Positions 24,251 through 35,784 of a stretch of DNA of 64,000 bases are shown in pieces. Made by a program: the position numbers and the translations under genes. Source of the DNA: Ulva prolifera. Its lineage: Eukaryota > Chlorophyta > Ulvophyceae > Ulvales > Ulvaceae. Within the stretch, counting starts at the first letter, position 1. The number at the start of each line of letters is the position of its first letter. The stretch spans positions 8,238,807 through 8,302,806 of the forward strand of contig CM041200.1 in NCBI GenBank assembly GCA_023078555.1, in the 5' to 3' direction. Under the pieces are notes generated by a model that searched no databases, was not told the origin of the DNA, and saw only the letters and a program-made list of their open reading frames with translations.

Positions 24251-27200
24251 ATGACGGTTCCGGCGTTCAAAGATTTGGACGAGGTACAGCGATTACCTCG
24301 TATATTTATGTCGCCTTGTGCACCGTGACCATGGGTTAGGTCTGTACATCTAAATCGGTGTGCGGTTGTTAAGCTCTATAAACATTTCTGCAGCGGGGTG
24401 ACAGTCTAAACGACGACGAAGCTTTCTCTATGGACTCAAATCCGGCTGGCGAATCAAAATCTTGTGATGATGCATCTGGTGAACGAGCAGACAGGCCAAG
24501 CGCCTGTGTGTTTTCCAGCGTTCTTGGCGAGACATTCACTCGCTCATCCGGGTACAAGGAGTTATTCCGCAGATTAGAGACCACCTTCCCAGACCGGAGA
24601 AGAGTGGAAGCAAAATCCCGGAATGGTCCCAGCTGCTATGCATCCTTGTCAAAGGCGCTGCGGGCAGAGTCTGGCATGGGTGTCCTTGTCCTTGGGAACC
24701 CCACCCGGCCATTGTCCACTGCGGAGCGGCAAAAGCTTGTGGACTTTATTGTAGATGGTGGACATCTTGTCGTCGCGGCTGGGGACGGTGGCATAAAAGG
24801 CAGTGATGTCAATGACATTCTTCGCCTCTTTGGAATATCAGTGAACACTGATTCAGTTCTGCGGGTCATGGTGCACAAATACTACCATCCAAAGGAAGTG
24901 CTCATACCCGATGGCATTGTCAATCGAGCCATCACCAAGGCTTTTTGGGAACATCAAGGCACGGTCCACACCTCATCGTCATTCGTTAGCCAGGTCGCAT
25001 CGCACCATCAGCGAAATGCGATGAGCTCCTGGCTGTGGAAACATCATTGGCTGCAGTTCTGCACAGTTCCATGGCGCTGCTCTACAGATGTCACCAAGGC
25101 AGTGTGCAGTGTTTGGACACCAGCCGTAAGGCGGCGTGGTGGTTCTTGATTTACAGGATCCTTTGGTCACGGATTCATGCAGGCCGTCGCTGCTTCATGA
25201 ACGATCTTTCGATGCATACTCTATAACAACATCTGGTTGTCGGCGCCGGCAGGTGCTTATGACTCCGGTGTAGCCATGTCAACCTCATCCCATGTGCATG
25301 TGCTGCCATGCAGGCAAAAACCCCTCATCAGCTCGCACCAGCAATGGCGCTGACAGCCGGGGATCTCGCTCCGAGGATATGCCGGAATTCGTGTATCCCT
25401 ATGGATGCACTCTCACACTGGCAGAGCCCGCAGTCGCGCTGCTATCGAGTGGGGTCGTGTCATGTCCTCCAAAGGCATGCATTGCAGCGCTGTCGCAGGA
25501 CATGACAGCCAGCGCCAAGCGGGCCAGGGGCATGCCTCTCGCAGGTGACAAGGTGTGCAAGGGGCGAGTCCTGGTCCTTGGCTCTGCAGCCATGCTTGCA
25601 GATCCCTGGCTTGACAAAGAGGGCAACGCTGGCCTGGTGAGGTGTGCTACCTTGTTGCTCCGTATACAAATGTCCTGAACTTGTGGTGGCTGGCCTAAGC
25701 TCCACCAATTAAAATATACCTGAACAGAAAGCAACATCTGCACATGTGGGCAGCTCAATCCTCACTTTGGGAGCATACAGCAATGCGTGACCCGAAACAG
25801 TGCTGGCTAGAGAAGCAGTTGCAACGAATGACGCCTGCGCTGAAGATGGTCCGTGATCTATCCTGCCCACATTGACGGATCCATACCATGCCATCAGCCA
25901 GGCCCTAATTCGGTTGGAATACAGATCTAAACGGTCTAAGACCCTGCCCCGCAGCACCCGCACAGTCCACGAACCTTCAACCACGGGTTATGTCGCGTCT
26001 CGCTGTATAGGTGCCTCTTTGAGCTCGTGTCACCCGAGCGCCCGCTTCGGCTCAACGCGGCTGACGCCCGCACCCCGAACGTCCGCACGAAACAAATCAT
26101 CCCGGACATCGCGGCCATCTCGTCACAGCCGCGGGGCTGCCTCGAGGACGCGATGCAGCTCCCGCCGAACCCTGCGGAGCTCTTCGAAAGGTCCCTCTTC
26201 TCCTTCAACGTTAGCCTCGTGCCGGAGGCGTCTGCGCTGTACCGCAAGCTCGGCCTGCCCAAGAAGCCACTGACGCTCATCGAGCCGCAGTTCGAGCAGC
26301 CGCTGCCGCCGCTCAAGCCCAGCGTGTTCCCGCCCCGGATCTCCGAGCCACCGCCGCCGAAGCTCGAGCGGTTTGACCTCGACGACGCGTTTGCGAACGA
26401 GTACTTCAAGGTGACGCAGCTGACGCTCACGGCGCAGCGGCTGGGCCGCAAGGCGCGCGCGGCCACGGGGCCGGGAAGCAAGGGCGTTGGGTCGAAGGCT
26501 GAGGAGGAGTACACGGGCGTTGTGGAGGACTACGTGTCCAAGGCGGCGCAGGCTGTTGGCATCCCGGGAGCGGCTAAGATGTCCCCGCAGCAGGCGCTGA
26601 TGCAGGTGCGGCTGAGTGCAGCCCTGACCACGTGCGCACAGAGCGCTCGCAGTACATGGCGGCACCTGTGCTTCTGCCATGAATGCTGTGCACCGTTGAA
26701 GGCTGGTGGGGGCAGCAGTGCCGACAAGCTGGGCCAGGATCTTGCAGCAATGTGTCCAACTGCAATTGTCTCATCTGCTATGTGTGCGCCCCGCCATTTC
26801 GCTACAGCCCATGTGGTTCAGTGACGTGCATCTGGCATCGAGAGGGCGTCTGAGAGGCACATGATTATGTCATGGCCGCACAGGCGTTGGGTATGGCTCT
26901 GACCATGGGGGATGCACACATCTTGTGCCTGAGGCAACAATTTGCACGAGTTGTGTGTATAAATTTGGCCCGCAAACACCATGAGAGATCCTGGCCTGAT
27001 CAAGTGATCGAGGAATTACTACTTGTGTGTTGCCTGCACTTGACGTGCGGAGTCCTGGGCGTTCCAGACTGTGATCTGACATGGCCTGGGTTTACTAGAC
27101 TGGCGTTCACAGCTACACATATGGATAGGCTGCATATGAGACGGTCTCTCGCTGTGTGCAGGTATTTGATGCCATTGCAAAGTGGAAGCTTCAGTCTGAC

Positions 27201-27263
27201 CCCGCCAGCTTGCCTGAGGCTGCGACTGGTATCATGGGGCTGGACGATGGTTTTGAGATGTAG
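24251..27263 (+). CDS. IFT52: Intraflagellar transport protein 52
   Basis: A core IFT-B subunit needed to assemble cilia. Exons: 24251-24283 (MTVPAFKDLDE), 24394-about 24963, about 25315-25641, 26011-26605 and 27162-27263 (stop). Landmarks match animal and algal IFT52 in order: VLVLGNPTRPLSTAERQKLV, DGGHLVVAAGDGG, HKYYHPKEVLIPDGIVNRAI, FVYPYGCTLTLAEPAVALLS, GRVLVLGSAAMLADPWLDKE, IEPQFEQPLPPLKPSVFPP, and PPPPKLERFDLDDAFANEY. The last exon encodes a short amphipathic end. The junction of exons 2 and 3 is not solved: the obvious donor and the TGCCATGCAG acceptor differ in phase, so a micro-exon or another donor is likely. With an N-terminal extension and a Gly/Lys insertion, the protein is about 540 residues, longer than the usual 430-460. 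Confidence 0.93.
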
Positions 27264-29523
27264 ACGCAGATGCATGCCGCCCCAGGTGCAGGCAATGCAG
27301 GGAGTAGTTGAGCATGGTTGGTTCTTGGATGCAGAAGTGTGAAGCTTCCAGAGCATCGCGGTTTCATGGTCTGCTGTGGTCATGGCACTGACTGTGTTCC
27401 ACCTGCTTCTGCACCAGATGGTGGTACAAGAGATTATGAGAGTGGAATCAGATGCGCAACACGACGATTTGCTAGAATAGGAATAATGATAATGATTGAA
27501 CTGATGATAACATAGATTGTTTCATCACTGTACAGTGTCCAGAGTGTAGAGCAAATATTGTGAACTGGGTCGCACTGTGCAATGACATTGGATGCATCCT
27601 GAGCATCTTATGGCAACGAAACTCACAGCAAAGAGAAAATTCATGCAGTGGCGACACTCCCGAGCATACTGGTTGGCATTCACGAAGCGGCCAGAAGCAT
27701 GGCGCATGCCATGCCGTATTGCCTTGCTGACTGCTTCGCCTGCCCGTCTTGGAGAAGAAACCTGCTAATACAATGCAGGGAAGAATGAGTGCTAGGCATG
27801 CGACCAGCTGTGCAGCCTGCCACAGCTACTAGCGCCCACATTGACCACGTGAAAGAAACTCAAACACAAGCTGCCATGTGCACTCACTATCTACGTGATG
27901 CCATCATTACAATCCACGTAGCACGCAGAGATAGCAAAGTTTCGTCAGCAACAGCCATGCCTGCAGACACCCCGTAGGGACGATGCAGTTTCTAGACTCG
28001 ATGAATGCGTTCATGTGGTAGCATTCTGCCTGCTCATGCAAGGCATTGATCTTGTGGCAGGCGATCCTGCTGCCGCCGATCACATATTTAACGTTTCGTT
28101 ACAAGCAAATCATTCTTGCAAAGACGCTCTTCCTACAACAGCTCACAGGGGAACTGTTGCCAGGACAGCAGTTAACGTTGTGAATATGTTGTGAATATGT
28201 TCAGACGTATATTGTCGCTAGCCACCATGTCAGTATGATCTCAATAGCTGATATCGTCTTCATGCCGGGACTCGGCATTTCAAAGCGGGGGCCTCGCGAC
28301 CTGTCCACTGTACTGGATGTCACGAATCGACCGTTGCGGCCATACTTCCTGTAAGATTCCATCAAATTCTCCATTTTGGGGTTCATTAGAACAGTTGTGC
28401 CTGGATCAGAAACTGCCTCCCTACAAGCACAAGCTGACATGATGTTCACAGCTTCAGCAAGACGTTTCCGGCAATGCTGATCGCTGGAAAAATTGCAAAT
28501 GATCACGATGGGGTGAACATGCGATGATGACCCTGATGTTGAAACTGGCCGGATGATTATTTCATGGGAGAGCACACCTGTAGTATGGCAGTTTGGACTT
28601 GATGCTATTCTCTGGCAGGAACAGCCGCTTGCAAGCGCTACCGAACATGACCAGCTCCTGATAAGCTTCTACCATCCATTGCGGGAAAATGACAGTTACG
28701 AGTGGTTCAGACTCAAGCTGAACAAGGCTAGTGAAACGTTCAGCCCCGGCGCCCTCATCTGACGATGCCGTTTGGGTAACGCTCGAGTCATGAGTATCTT
28801 TGGAGGCTGACGCGATTTTATTGGAGGCATTGGTGCGATCGTTGGCCTGCGACGTTGCAGATATTGAAGCAAAAGGAGCGCTGATGTGGCGAGCGCAACG
28901 ATGTGCAGGCCTGCAGCAGCGACGACCGCGGCACAAGCGCAAAAGCAAAGGTCGTCGATGTGACAATTCAGAAGACTCAGATGACATGGTTTGGTTGGGG
29001 GGATTAGAGCACAGGAGGCCACGCGAGTCCTCGTGTTCTATGACGACTCATGCTCGTTTGCCAATGCGCGCACCGCGCTTCAAGGGCTGATGATGGCAGG
29101 AAATGCTGTCTGCGCCAGGCCTTACCTACAGATGCCACATGTTGCGAGCTTGTCAATGCAATAATTTCTGCTCCGTGGTGCATCGCAGTAGCGTGTTTGC
29201 TTCGCGGCAACCTGCAGTGGCTATGGTGCACTGTTGGGCATCGCCATCCCGGGCTGGCATGCCATTGCCCCTTCACAATTCTGCGTCTTTGGATACGATG
29301 CTGCAACGCAGCATCAGTGGCACACATATCACCACAGCACTGTATGTTGCGCCTGTGATCTCCTGACAACTAGGACGCTCCAGGCTACTCAAATCTCAGC
29401 CTCCGTCGCCCTGATTCAACGATTAGACTTGTGTCCTCCGCCGTGAAGCAGTGACAACACAGCGCAGATCTCCAGTGCCAACAGGGTCTTCAATTTGACT
29501 GTATTTCCTATACAATGTTGCGC
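27264..29523. other. Intergenic region with a weak minus-strand gene candidate
   Basis: Between IFT52 and the first membrane-protein gene. The only coding-like signal is the minus-strand segment 28201-28987, listed separately. Open frames at 27264-28150 and 29000-29500 show no family motifs or consistent splice sites. Confidence 0.5.
28201..28987 (-). CDS. Unrecognised protein, partial gene candidate
   Basis: Two overlapping minus-strand frames look protein-like. The first (28987-about 28578, real ATG) reads through a Ser/Ala-rich part into SEPLVTVIFPQWMVEAYQEL and ENSIKSKLPYYR, ending at a CTACAG|GTGTGC donor-like site. The second (about 28575-28201) contains HPIVIICNFSSDQHCRKRL, MNPKMENLMESYRKYGRNG, and a stop. 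Their frames differ by one base, and the 46-base gap between plausible splice sites is out of phase, so I cannot join them. I do not recognise the family. It may be a real short gene with a junction I mis-see, or chance frames. Confidence 0.3.
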
Positions 29524-32500
29524 ATGCAAACTAACATTGCTCATGGCCGAGTTAGCGTTCCGACAGCATCCTCACGCTCGCGCATGAGAGCTGCAGCGCA
29601 AGCGCCAAAGCGAGGTAAGTGACTCCAACATCTACAATGAGCATGTAAAACTGATGCTGTTGTCTGATCAGTACGCTTGATCCGAGAGTTCGGTATCAAG
29701 TGCCACATGTTTGTGTGGCAACATTCCATGCGAATTCTGGCTCGAGGTCAACAGGCCACACGACTGCCGCGCTCACGTACCGACGACGACACCTGCATGT
29801 CGCAGTTGTGCAGGCCTCCCGTGTTCGCTTGTCCCTTGTTGCTCAAACTTTCGGCACGTCGCTAGCTAGCGCACAAACACTCACCGCGTCGTGCTCTCTG
29901 GCGCCAGAAACACCGTCCATGCACTCATCTACACCTCTCACGTCAGTGTGGAAAATATGTCTATGTACATGCTCGCGCCTCAAGTTCGCCGTTCCTGCGG
30001 TGGCGTACCGGCTAGGCCACATCCCTGTGCCATACCAAAACACACGTGTTTCGAATTGCCGGAGGCACAGCGCTGCCTGTGACGCCTCATCCTCGCCCAA
30101 GTGCTGTGGTCTGTGCGCCCTGACGGCCATACAGCACTGTCGTAATTTCAGCCAGGTACCCCACCACCTCAACTGCCAGCTTTGCATGCGTCCCTGGGGC
30201 CTTCACTGTCATTGCCCACACAACAGCCAGAGATATCACGCAGATGCAGCGATCTCTCTGCCCCAGCACACAGTACCCGTCGAAGCAACACAACAGTCGC
30301 CTTGCCAAGGTGCACCTTTGTGTGCTACTTCACGTCTATCTCCACACAAGCAGGCACCTGCTTCCGCACCCGCCCCCCCACCCTCCATTGACCCCCTCGC
30401 ATGCACATGCAGCCTCCGCCCACGCCCCCCCGCGCCGCCGCCGCACCGCATGCGCCGCGCAGAGCCCCACCTCCACCGTCGACAACGCCGACCAGCCCCC
30501 CCTCTCCACGAAAGCCGCCCTCTCCGCCTCCAAAGACGTCGTAGACGCAGGTAAGGAAGCGTTCGAGTCGTCCAAGGATGACGTGCTGGAGACCGCGGCC
30601 GCGGCGGGGGACGCGCTCTCCTCCGCCGCCTCCTCCGCGGCCACCACCGCCGCCCAGCGCCTCCGCAAGCTCTCGGCCTCCGCGTCAGAGGACCGGCCGT
30701 ACGCTGCGCCCAACGCGCTCTCCCTCGCGCGCCGCCGTGCGCTGCAGAAGTGGCTGCCGTACCGCTGGGCCGAGACGGCGCGCCGCGTGCTCGAGAACAT
30801 CCCGGCGCAGCAGTTCTCGTACCTGCAGTCGACGGGCGCGATCCTCTTTACGGCGGTGACGGCATTCGGGGTCGCGTACGCGTCATGGCCTGCCGCGCAC
30901 AGCGCCGTGCTGTGGGCGTTTGCCGCCGGCGGGCCGGAGGCACGCAACATGCAGGTGCCACCCCGCTGCTCTTTACCCCCCTCGCCATGCAGGCTCTGCA
31001 GACCGGAACACCCCTCGCATGAGCCTTTTGCACGCGATTCTGTCGTGCTGACATGTACGTACTATCTGCGGTGGAAAGGTCACTGCCGGATGCTGTTTGT
31101 GTGCCGATCACGGACTGACATGCATGCGCATGTGGGGATCTGGTCAGGTGACTCTGCCCGTACCTGACTACGAATTGAGAGTCCTGTTGTACAAGACAGA
31201 GCATGGCTGCCTCCGCGACGCCGGCTGCGAGCTGCTAGCCGTTCCAGCAGCGGGCTTACACGAGTCAGCACGCGCAGCATGAAACTTGCGAGAGTACACA
31301 GAGCGGCAGCATGAACCTTGCGCGAGCACACAGAGCGGCAGCATGCCGCCGGAGAGCGCCAGCGGTTGACGGCGGGTCGCGTGGGGTGCAGGAGATGACG
31401 TTTGAGACGCAGTACCTCGCCGCCGTGTCGCTCGTGACCGCAATCCTGCTCGGAAACTCGTTCGGGCTGTGCTTCGGGCGGCAGGCGCAGCTGGTGCAGG
31501 AGATGGGCGAGGAGGCGCTCGCACTCGAGCTGCTGCTGCAGGAGCTCTTCATCGAGATCCCGGAGCCGCACCTGCGGTGGCGCGTCATCAAGCACATCCG
31601 GTGCGTGCGCCGCACCCCACAACACCCTGCATGTGGGACTCTTGTGCCTTGCCTTCTTTTAGACTCGTTTGCCCTTCTGTACGTACTTGTGTATGTGTGC
31701 GGGCAACAGTCAATGCGTGCGATGATGGTCTGCTGCTCGTTGCCAGCGCATTTGCAAGCAAGCCATCCAAGCGATGCCAGATTCACGTAGTCGTATCTGC
31801 ACCGAGCATAGATTGCCTGGTTTCCGCGCTGTGTGTGCTGTGCGCGCTGCGGCTTGGTATATTGGCAGGCGGTCGCGTGTATTCGCTGCGTGTCGGCATG
31901 CTAGTCTGTGATCGAGGCGCATGCGCCCATGCATGGCTGCACGGAGCAGCAGGTCTGCATAGGGTTCACTGCATGCGCAGGGCGGCCGGTGCCCGGCGTT
32001 TCCCCGCATGCGCGGCAAACCCAACCCGCTGCGCGCAGCCCGTGGCCTGACATGGAGGGCCCAGCACCCGCCCTAAAAACGAATCGGTCGCAGGCTCAAC
32101 AAGGCAGCACGCAGCACAGCAGGTCGGACATCACAGCATGCACTTCACCAGACCCCCACGACGCAGCACGGAGCAGCAGGCGCATGCGCCTTGTTGTCCG
32201 GATGATCTGCTGGAGTGAGATTTGGTGGTTGTTCGCGTGGGTGCCCGTCGTTGCTTTGAGTTAGTTTTCTTGTTGTTGCTCTGCCATACAATGGCCCGAC
32301 ATGTTGTAAATTGACACGGAGCAGCAGGCGGTGCATGCATGCATGCGCAGTTCATACAACAAAACAAGCAGGTGTGTGTATGTCGTTACAGAGGACAGAG
32401 GCCGGGCAGCGAGCCGTTGCCAGGGATTCACGCGCAAATCCACTCATGCAGTCATGCATGATTACATGCATGCATGAGTGGTGCATGAACTACATGCATG

Positions 32501-33883
32501 CACGGTGTGATCACGATGGTGGCGGTGCAGGTCGTACGTGGACAACGAGATGCAGGTGCGCGACGTCGACTCCCCGTTCTCGGCGAAGGGCAGCATCGTG
32601 GGGCTGTTTGACGCGCTGCTCACGCTCAAGTCCCAGGAGAACCGCCAGATCGGGAAGCTCGTGGACTGTGTCGAGATGCTCGCCCGGGTGCGCTCCCCGC
32701 CTCTCGTCTTGCATGCATGCACACTTGTCACCACACAGAACAGAGCCCGCTAAGCTTAGAGCCCCGCATTGCATAAACTGTTCATGCGTGTTGCATGCGA
32801 TCTCCGTTGCGGCGATGTATTGCGGTCCCTTATGCGGGCCCGGCCCGGCCACAGAGAAGCGACACGGCAGCCCACATGGGCCGTGCAGTAACGCAAAGTA
32901 AATCTGGATCTGCGTAGCCATATCCTGGGGACGACATTGACAATCCTGAATGAACGTGCCCACATGCGGAATGAACGTGCCCACATGGTCCAATGGGTTG
33001 AGGACGGATTAAAAGCTACCCCCTCCGTTTCAGCAGGTCGTGGGTTCGATTCTGCGTGCGCTTTGGGAATCGAAACGGCCGTACGTGACCACCTCGCTTA
33101 GCACAGGAGGAGGCCCTGTGAGTTGCGTACGGTCGTCTGAGGGGGGTTTCCAGGTGGTTTACCCCTTCGGCATATGTGGTCCCGTTAATTCGGAGTTGTC
33201 AATGTCCAATAGGATACGGCTCAGTAAATTCAGATTTTCTTTTACTTTACATGCCGTGGTGCGACATTGCGCTCGGTGTTGAGACGCACGCTTCTGCAGC
33301 TGCGCGCTTGCGCACGCTTCAGTACGACGGGACAGCCACGCGGGAGTCGCAGCTCGTCGGAGGGTCGCAGCTCCGCGGTCTGCTGTGAACCCCGACGAGC
33401 CGCAGTGTCACCCTGTGATCGCTTTCACATCCCCATCAACACCGCGTGTGTTCATATTACATGCACAAAACTCCCATTGATCACTCCCTAGACTGCCAAT
33501 GTTCGAGGCCGCTTGCTTCCACCCCGCAGTGGAGGTGCTCGGCGAACAATCGCAGCCATGCATGTGCATGCGATACTCAACGAGCCACGTCCAAAAAGAC
33601 GGAAAAAAAAAGCGCCCCGGGCGGCTGGGTGACGGCTTTGTACACAGCGCCGCCGCGTCCCTCATGCCGTGCGCACATGCATGCAGGCCAACTCCCGGCG
33701 CGGCGGCATCGCGGCGTCGCAGCTGCCGTCCCTGCACTGGGTCATGCTGAGTGCGCTGATCAGCCTCGTGCTCGTCGCGTTTGTGCTCTTTGACTCGGAC
33801 TTCAACACCGCCGTGGAGGAGAACCGCCGCACCTTTTCCGTCATCGCGGCCACCTTTGCCACCATACTCGCCGTGCGCTCCGC

Positions 33884-33915
<32 letters not shown>

Positions 33916-35784
33916 CCCCCCCGCCTTCTCTGCCGCTGCATAGGAGGCGCTGAGATGCATTTACGACCGTCTTGGCGGGGGCTCCACGTAGGGCTCCAGT
34001 GTCCACGCTGCCATTCTGCCTCCATGCGTGTTATCCTGTCTCATGGTGGAGTCCCCCGCCTCTATGCTCACCCCTGGCTTTGACGTGGCGGTGGATGATA
34101 TGTTGGGTTTAGAGCTCGTCTTATAAGGAGCATATGATGTAGTTGTGCCTGGTTGTTTTCCGAATGGCTGGAGTGAGATCTGATCCTTGCTCATCCTGGA
34201 TGCAGTCGTTGCTGTGTTTGTGTAGCTGCTCTGCCATACGATGGCCCGATATGTGTAAATTATTTCCGCCTCTATGCTGATGACACCGCCTCCAGGCTCG
34301 TTACCCCGCCTCTAGGTATATCAATTCACAACATATCGGGCCATTGTATGGCAGAGCAACTAAACAAGCCAACCGCCTCCAGGTGGTGCAGCACGGCTGC
34401 AGGTGGTTAACCCGGGGTGTGTGTGGTGCAGGTGCTACGGGACATCGCGGACCCTGACGACGGCATCTACTCCTGCCGCGACCCGATGGAGACGCGCCTC
34501 TCGTACGTGCGCTGGCAGATGGACAACATCATGGCGGACCCGACTATCAAGGTGTCCATGCTCGACAGCGGTGCGGCCCCTGCCCCCTCCGGTGCGTGTT
34601 CCTCATCGCGTGTGTTACAAGGACAAAGCAAGCAAGGCAGGTAGCACCGCGAGCAGCAACCAGGGGAACCGCACACCACGCAACAAGCCGCACGCAGCAC
34701 ACACCAACACACCCACGCAGCGTCAGCACCCGCGTCGGCCACATCCACACAGCCACACACATGACCACACACACCCACAAACACACATAAGCCACCCAGC
34801 CGACACCCACAAGCACACCCACACGCCCACCCCCACCCGCACCCCGCCCACCAGCCAGGCGCAAGAGCCCCGAAAGCACATGCAGCCAAGGCCTCCGAGC
34901 ACAGAAACAGCGAAACCCCAACAACAACCCGGCCCCCCTCATCGCGTGTGCGGGCGTAACAAATAGAGCCAACCTGGAGTGTCTGAGTCGCATCCTGCAG
35001 AGGACATTGACAGCTCCGCGTGTGGACTGTGTGATCATGAAGTTCGTGGTGTGCTTCTGTGGGCTCGCAATCTCACTGTGGCAGTGGCTGGAATCAAAAT
35101 GGATGATTTATAAAAAAAAATCATGTTTTTTTTATGCTTGACTGCCATGGTGCTCTGCCGCAGCTGGGTCAGTGTAGGGTTTATCTTGATCAACTAGTGA
35201 ACGCTGTAGTGCACTCAATGGGACTTCTGTTGTCGAGGCGCAGACGTGGGCCTGCTCCCCGAGCCTGGACAGGTTCGTCAGGAAGTGAGGCTACCTCAGG
35301 TGGGTGGTGGCTGCCGCAGTGCTGTGAATGCCGAGATCGCACATATACACCAAGCGGCACATCGACGCCACACCGCAAGTGCTCCGTGTCTACAGCATCC
35401 ACAGCGTCAGTGGGCAGATTCACATACCCAAGAGGGCTCCACAGCCAGGCAGAACTGCAAACAATTGTTGGCATCACATGCCAATACTGTGTGCTGTGGT
35501 TAAACTATGTAGCTTGGAGCATAAGTCGATGAACAACACAGTCGCACTGAGTGGACGCTTAGCGTGTGGCCATGCGGCGGCAACGGGAGGGCTGCTATTG
35601 CGTATGCCAAGCACGCCAGGTTGTTGCTCATGTGTGAATGCTGACAGGAGCAAGCGGTGCAGATGGTGAGGATGCAGAGACGTCAGAGTCTGAGGGCGAG
35701 TCGGAGAGCACAGCTTCCTCCAGCGGCAACGGCGCCCCGGCAGGCAAGCTGGAGAGCTCCGCTAAAGCCGCAAAGGATGCGTAG
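29524..35784 (+). CDS. Four-helix membrane protein, DUF4239/bestrophin-like candidate, tandem copy 1
   Basis: Exons fit as 29524-29614, 30413-30954, 31392-31600, 32531-32687, 33687-33872, 34432-34591 and 35648-35784, giving about 493 residues. The N-terminus (MQTNIAHGRVSVPTASSRSR, then an RRRRTACAAQS stretch) looks like a plastid transit peptide. An alternative start is the ATG at 30244 with no upstream intron. A conserved core follows: ALSLARRRALQKWLPYRW, a hydrophobic helix (ILFTAVTAFGVAYASW), FETQYLAAVSLVTAILLGNS, ELLLQELFIEIPEPHLRWRV, the DVDSPFSAKGSIVGLFDALL loop, LHWVMLSALISLVLVAFVLF, and METRLSYVRWQMDNIMADP. The tail is acidic and Ser-rich (AETSESEGESESTASSS). The arrangement resembles the DUF4239 bestrophin-like family, but I name that from memory. 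Role unknown; a plastid membrane location is inferred. Confidence 0.8.
32262..32313 (+). repeat. Solo arm of the inverted-repeat element
   Basis: This segment repeats one arm of the foldback at 34211-34369, including TGCTCTGCCATACAATGGCC and the ATGTTGTAAATTGA end, inside intron 3 of copy 1. No complementary second arm is seen nearby. Confidence 0.7.
32375..32445 (+). repeat. Dispersed repeat (GTTACAAGGACACAG family) copy
   Basis: Matches 1641-1708 over about 70 bases: GTTACAGAGGACA, GCCGGGCA, GAGCCGTT and CGCAAAT blocks occur in the same order and spacing. It lies in intron 3 of membrane-protein copy 1. Confidence 0.65.
32895..33262. repeat. Two copies of a dispersed ~75-base repeat, opposite orientation
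   Basis: 32895-32966 (+) and 33183-33262 (-) share an AAAGTAAATCTG block, a GCCGTATCCTATTGG-type block and GACATTGACAACTCCGA. The minus copy is nearly identical to 36700-36785 (+). Weaker copies lie at 34968-35022 and 36862-36902. Most copies crowd around the two membrane-protein genes. Confidence 0.75.
32979..33060 (+). other. tRNA-like segment with A-box and B-box matches
   Basis: TGGTCCAATGGG (32986-32997) fits a Pol III A box and GGTTCGATTC (33043-33052) fits a B box at tRNA-like spacing. The acceptor and T stems do not pair, so this is not a working tRNA. It may be the head of a SINE or a decayed tRNA. It sits between the two repeat copies at 32895 and 33183. Confidence 0.35.
33883..33912 (+). 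repeat. Poly-C tract, 30 bases
   Basis: A pure C run beginning 11 bases after the 5' splice site of the intron that follows exon 33687-33872, with further C-rich sequence to about 33925. On the template strand it is G-rich and could form a quadruplex during transcription. Confidence 0.95.
34211..34369. repeat. MITE-like foldback element
   Basis: Arm 34211-34261 and arm 34323-34369 are inverted copies of each other: TGCTCTGCCATACGATGGCC on one side, and its near-complement GGCCATTGTATGGCAGAGCA on the other. About 60 bases of CCGCCTC-repeated spacer separate them. A solo arm lies at 32262-32313. Long inverted repeats, small size, no coding capacity and intron location fit a miniature inverted-repeat transposable element. 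Target-site duplications are not evident. Confidence 0.6.

Noticed and set aside
34403-34966. Long plus frame rich in Thr/His/Pro after the METRLSYVRW exon
   Set aside because: The real exon reads in another frame and ends at 34591. The Thr/His run is translation of a CA-rich intron.
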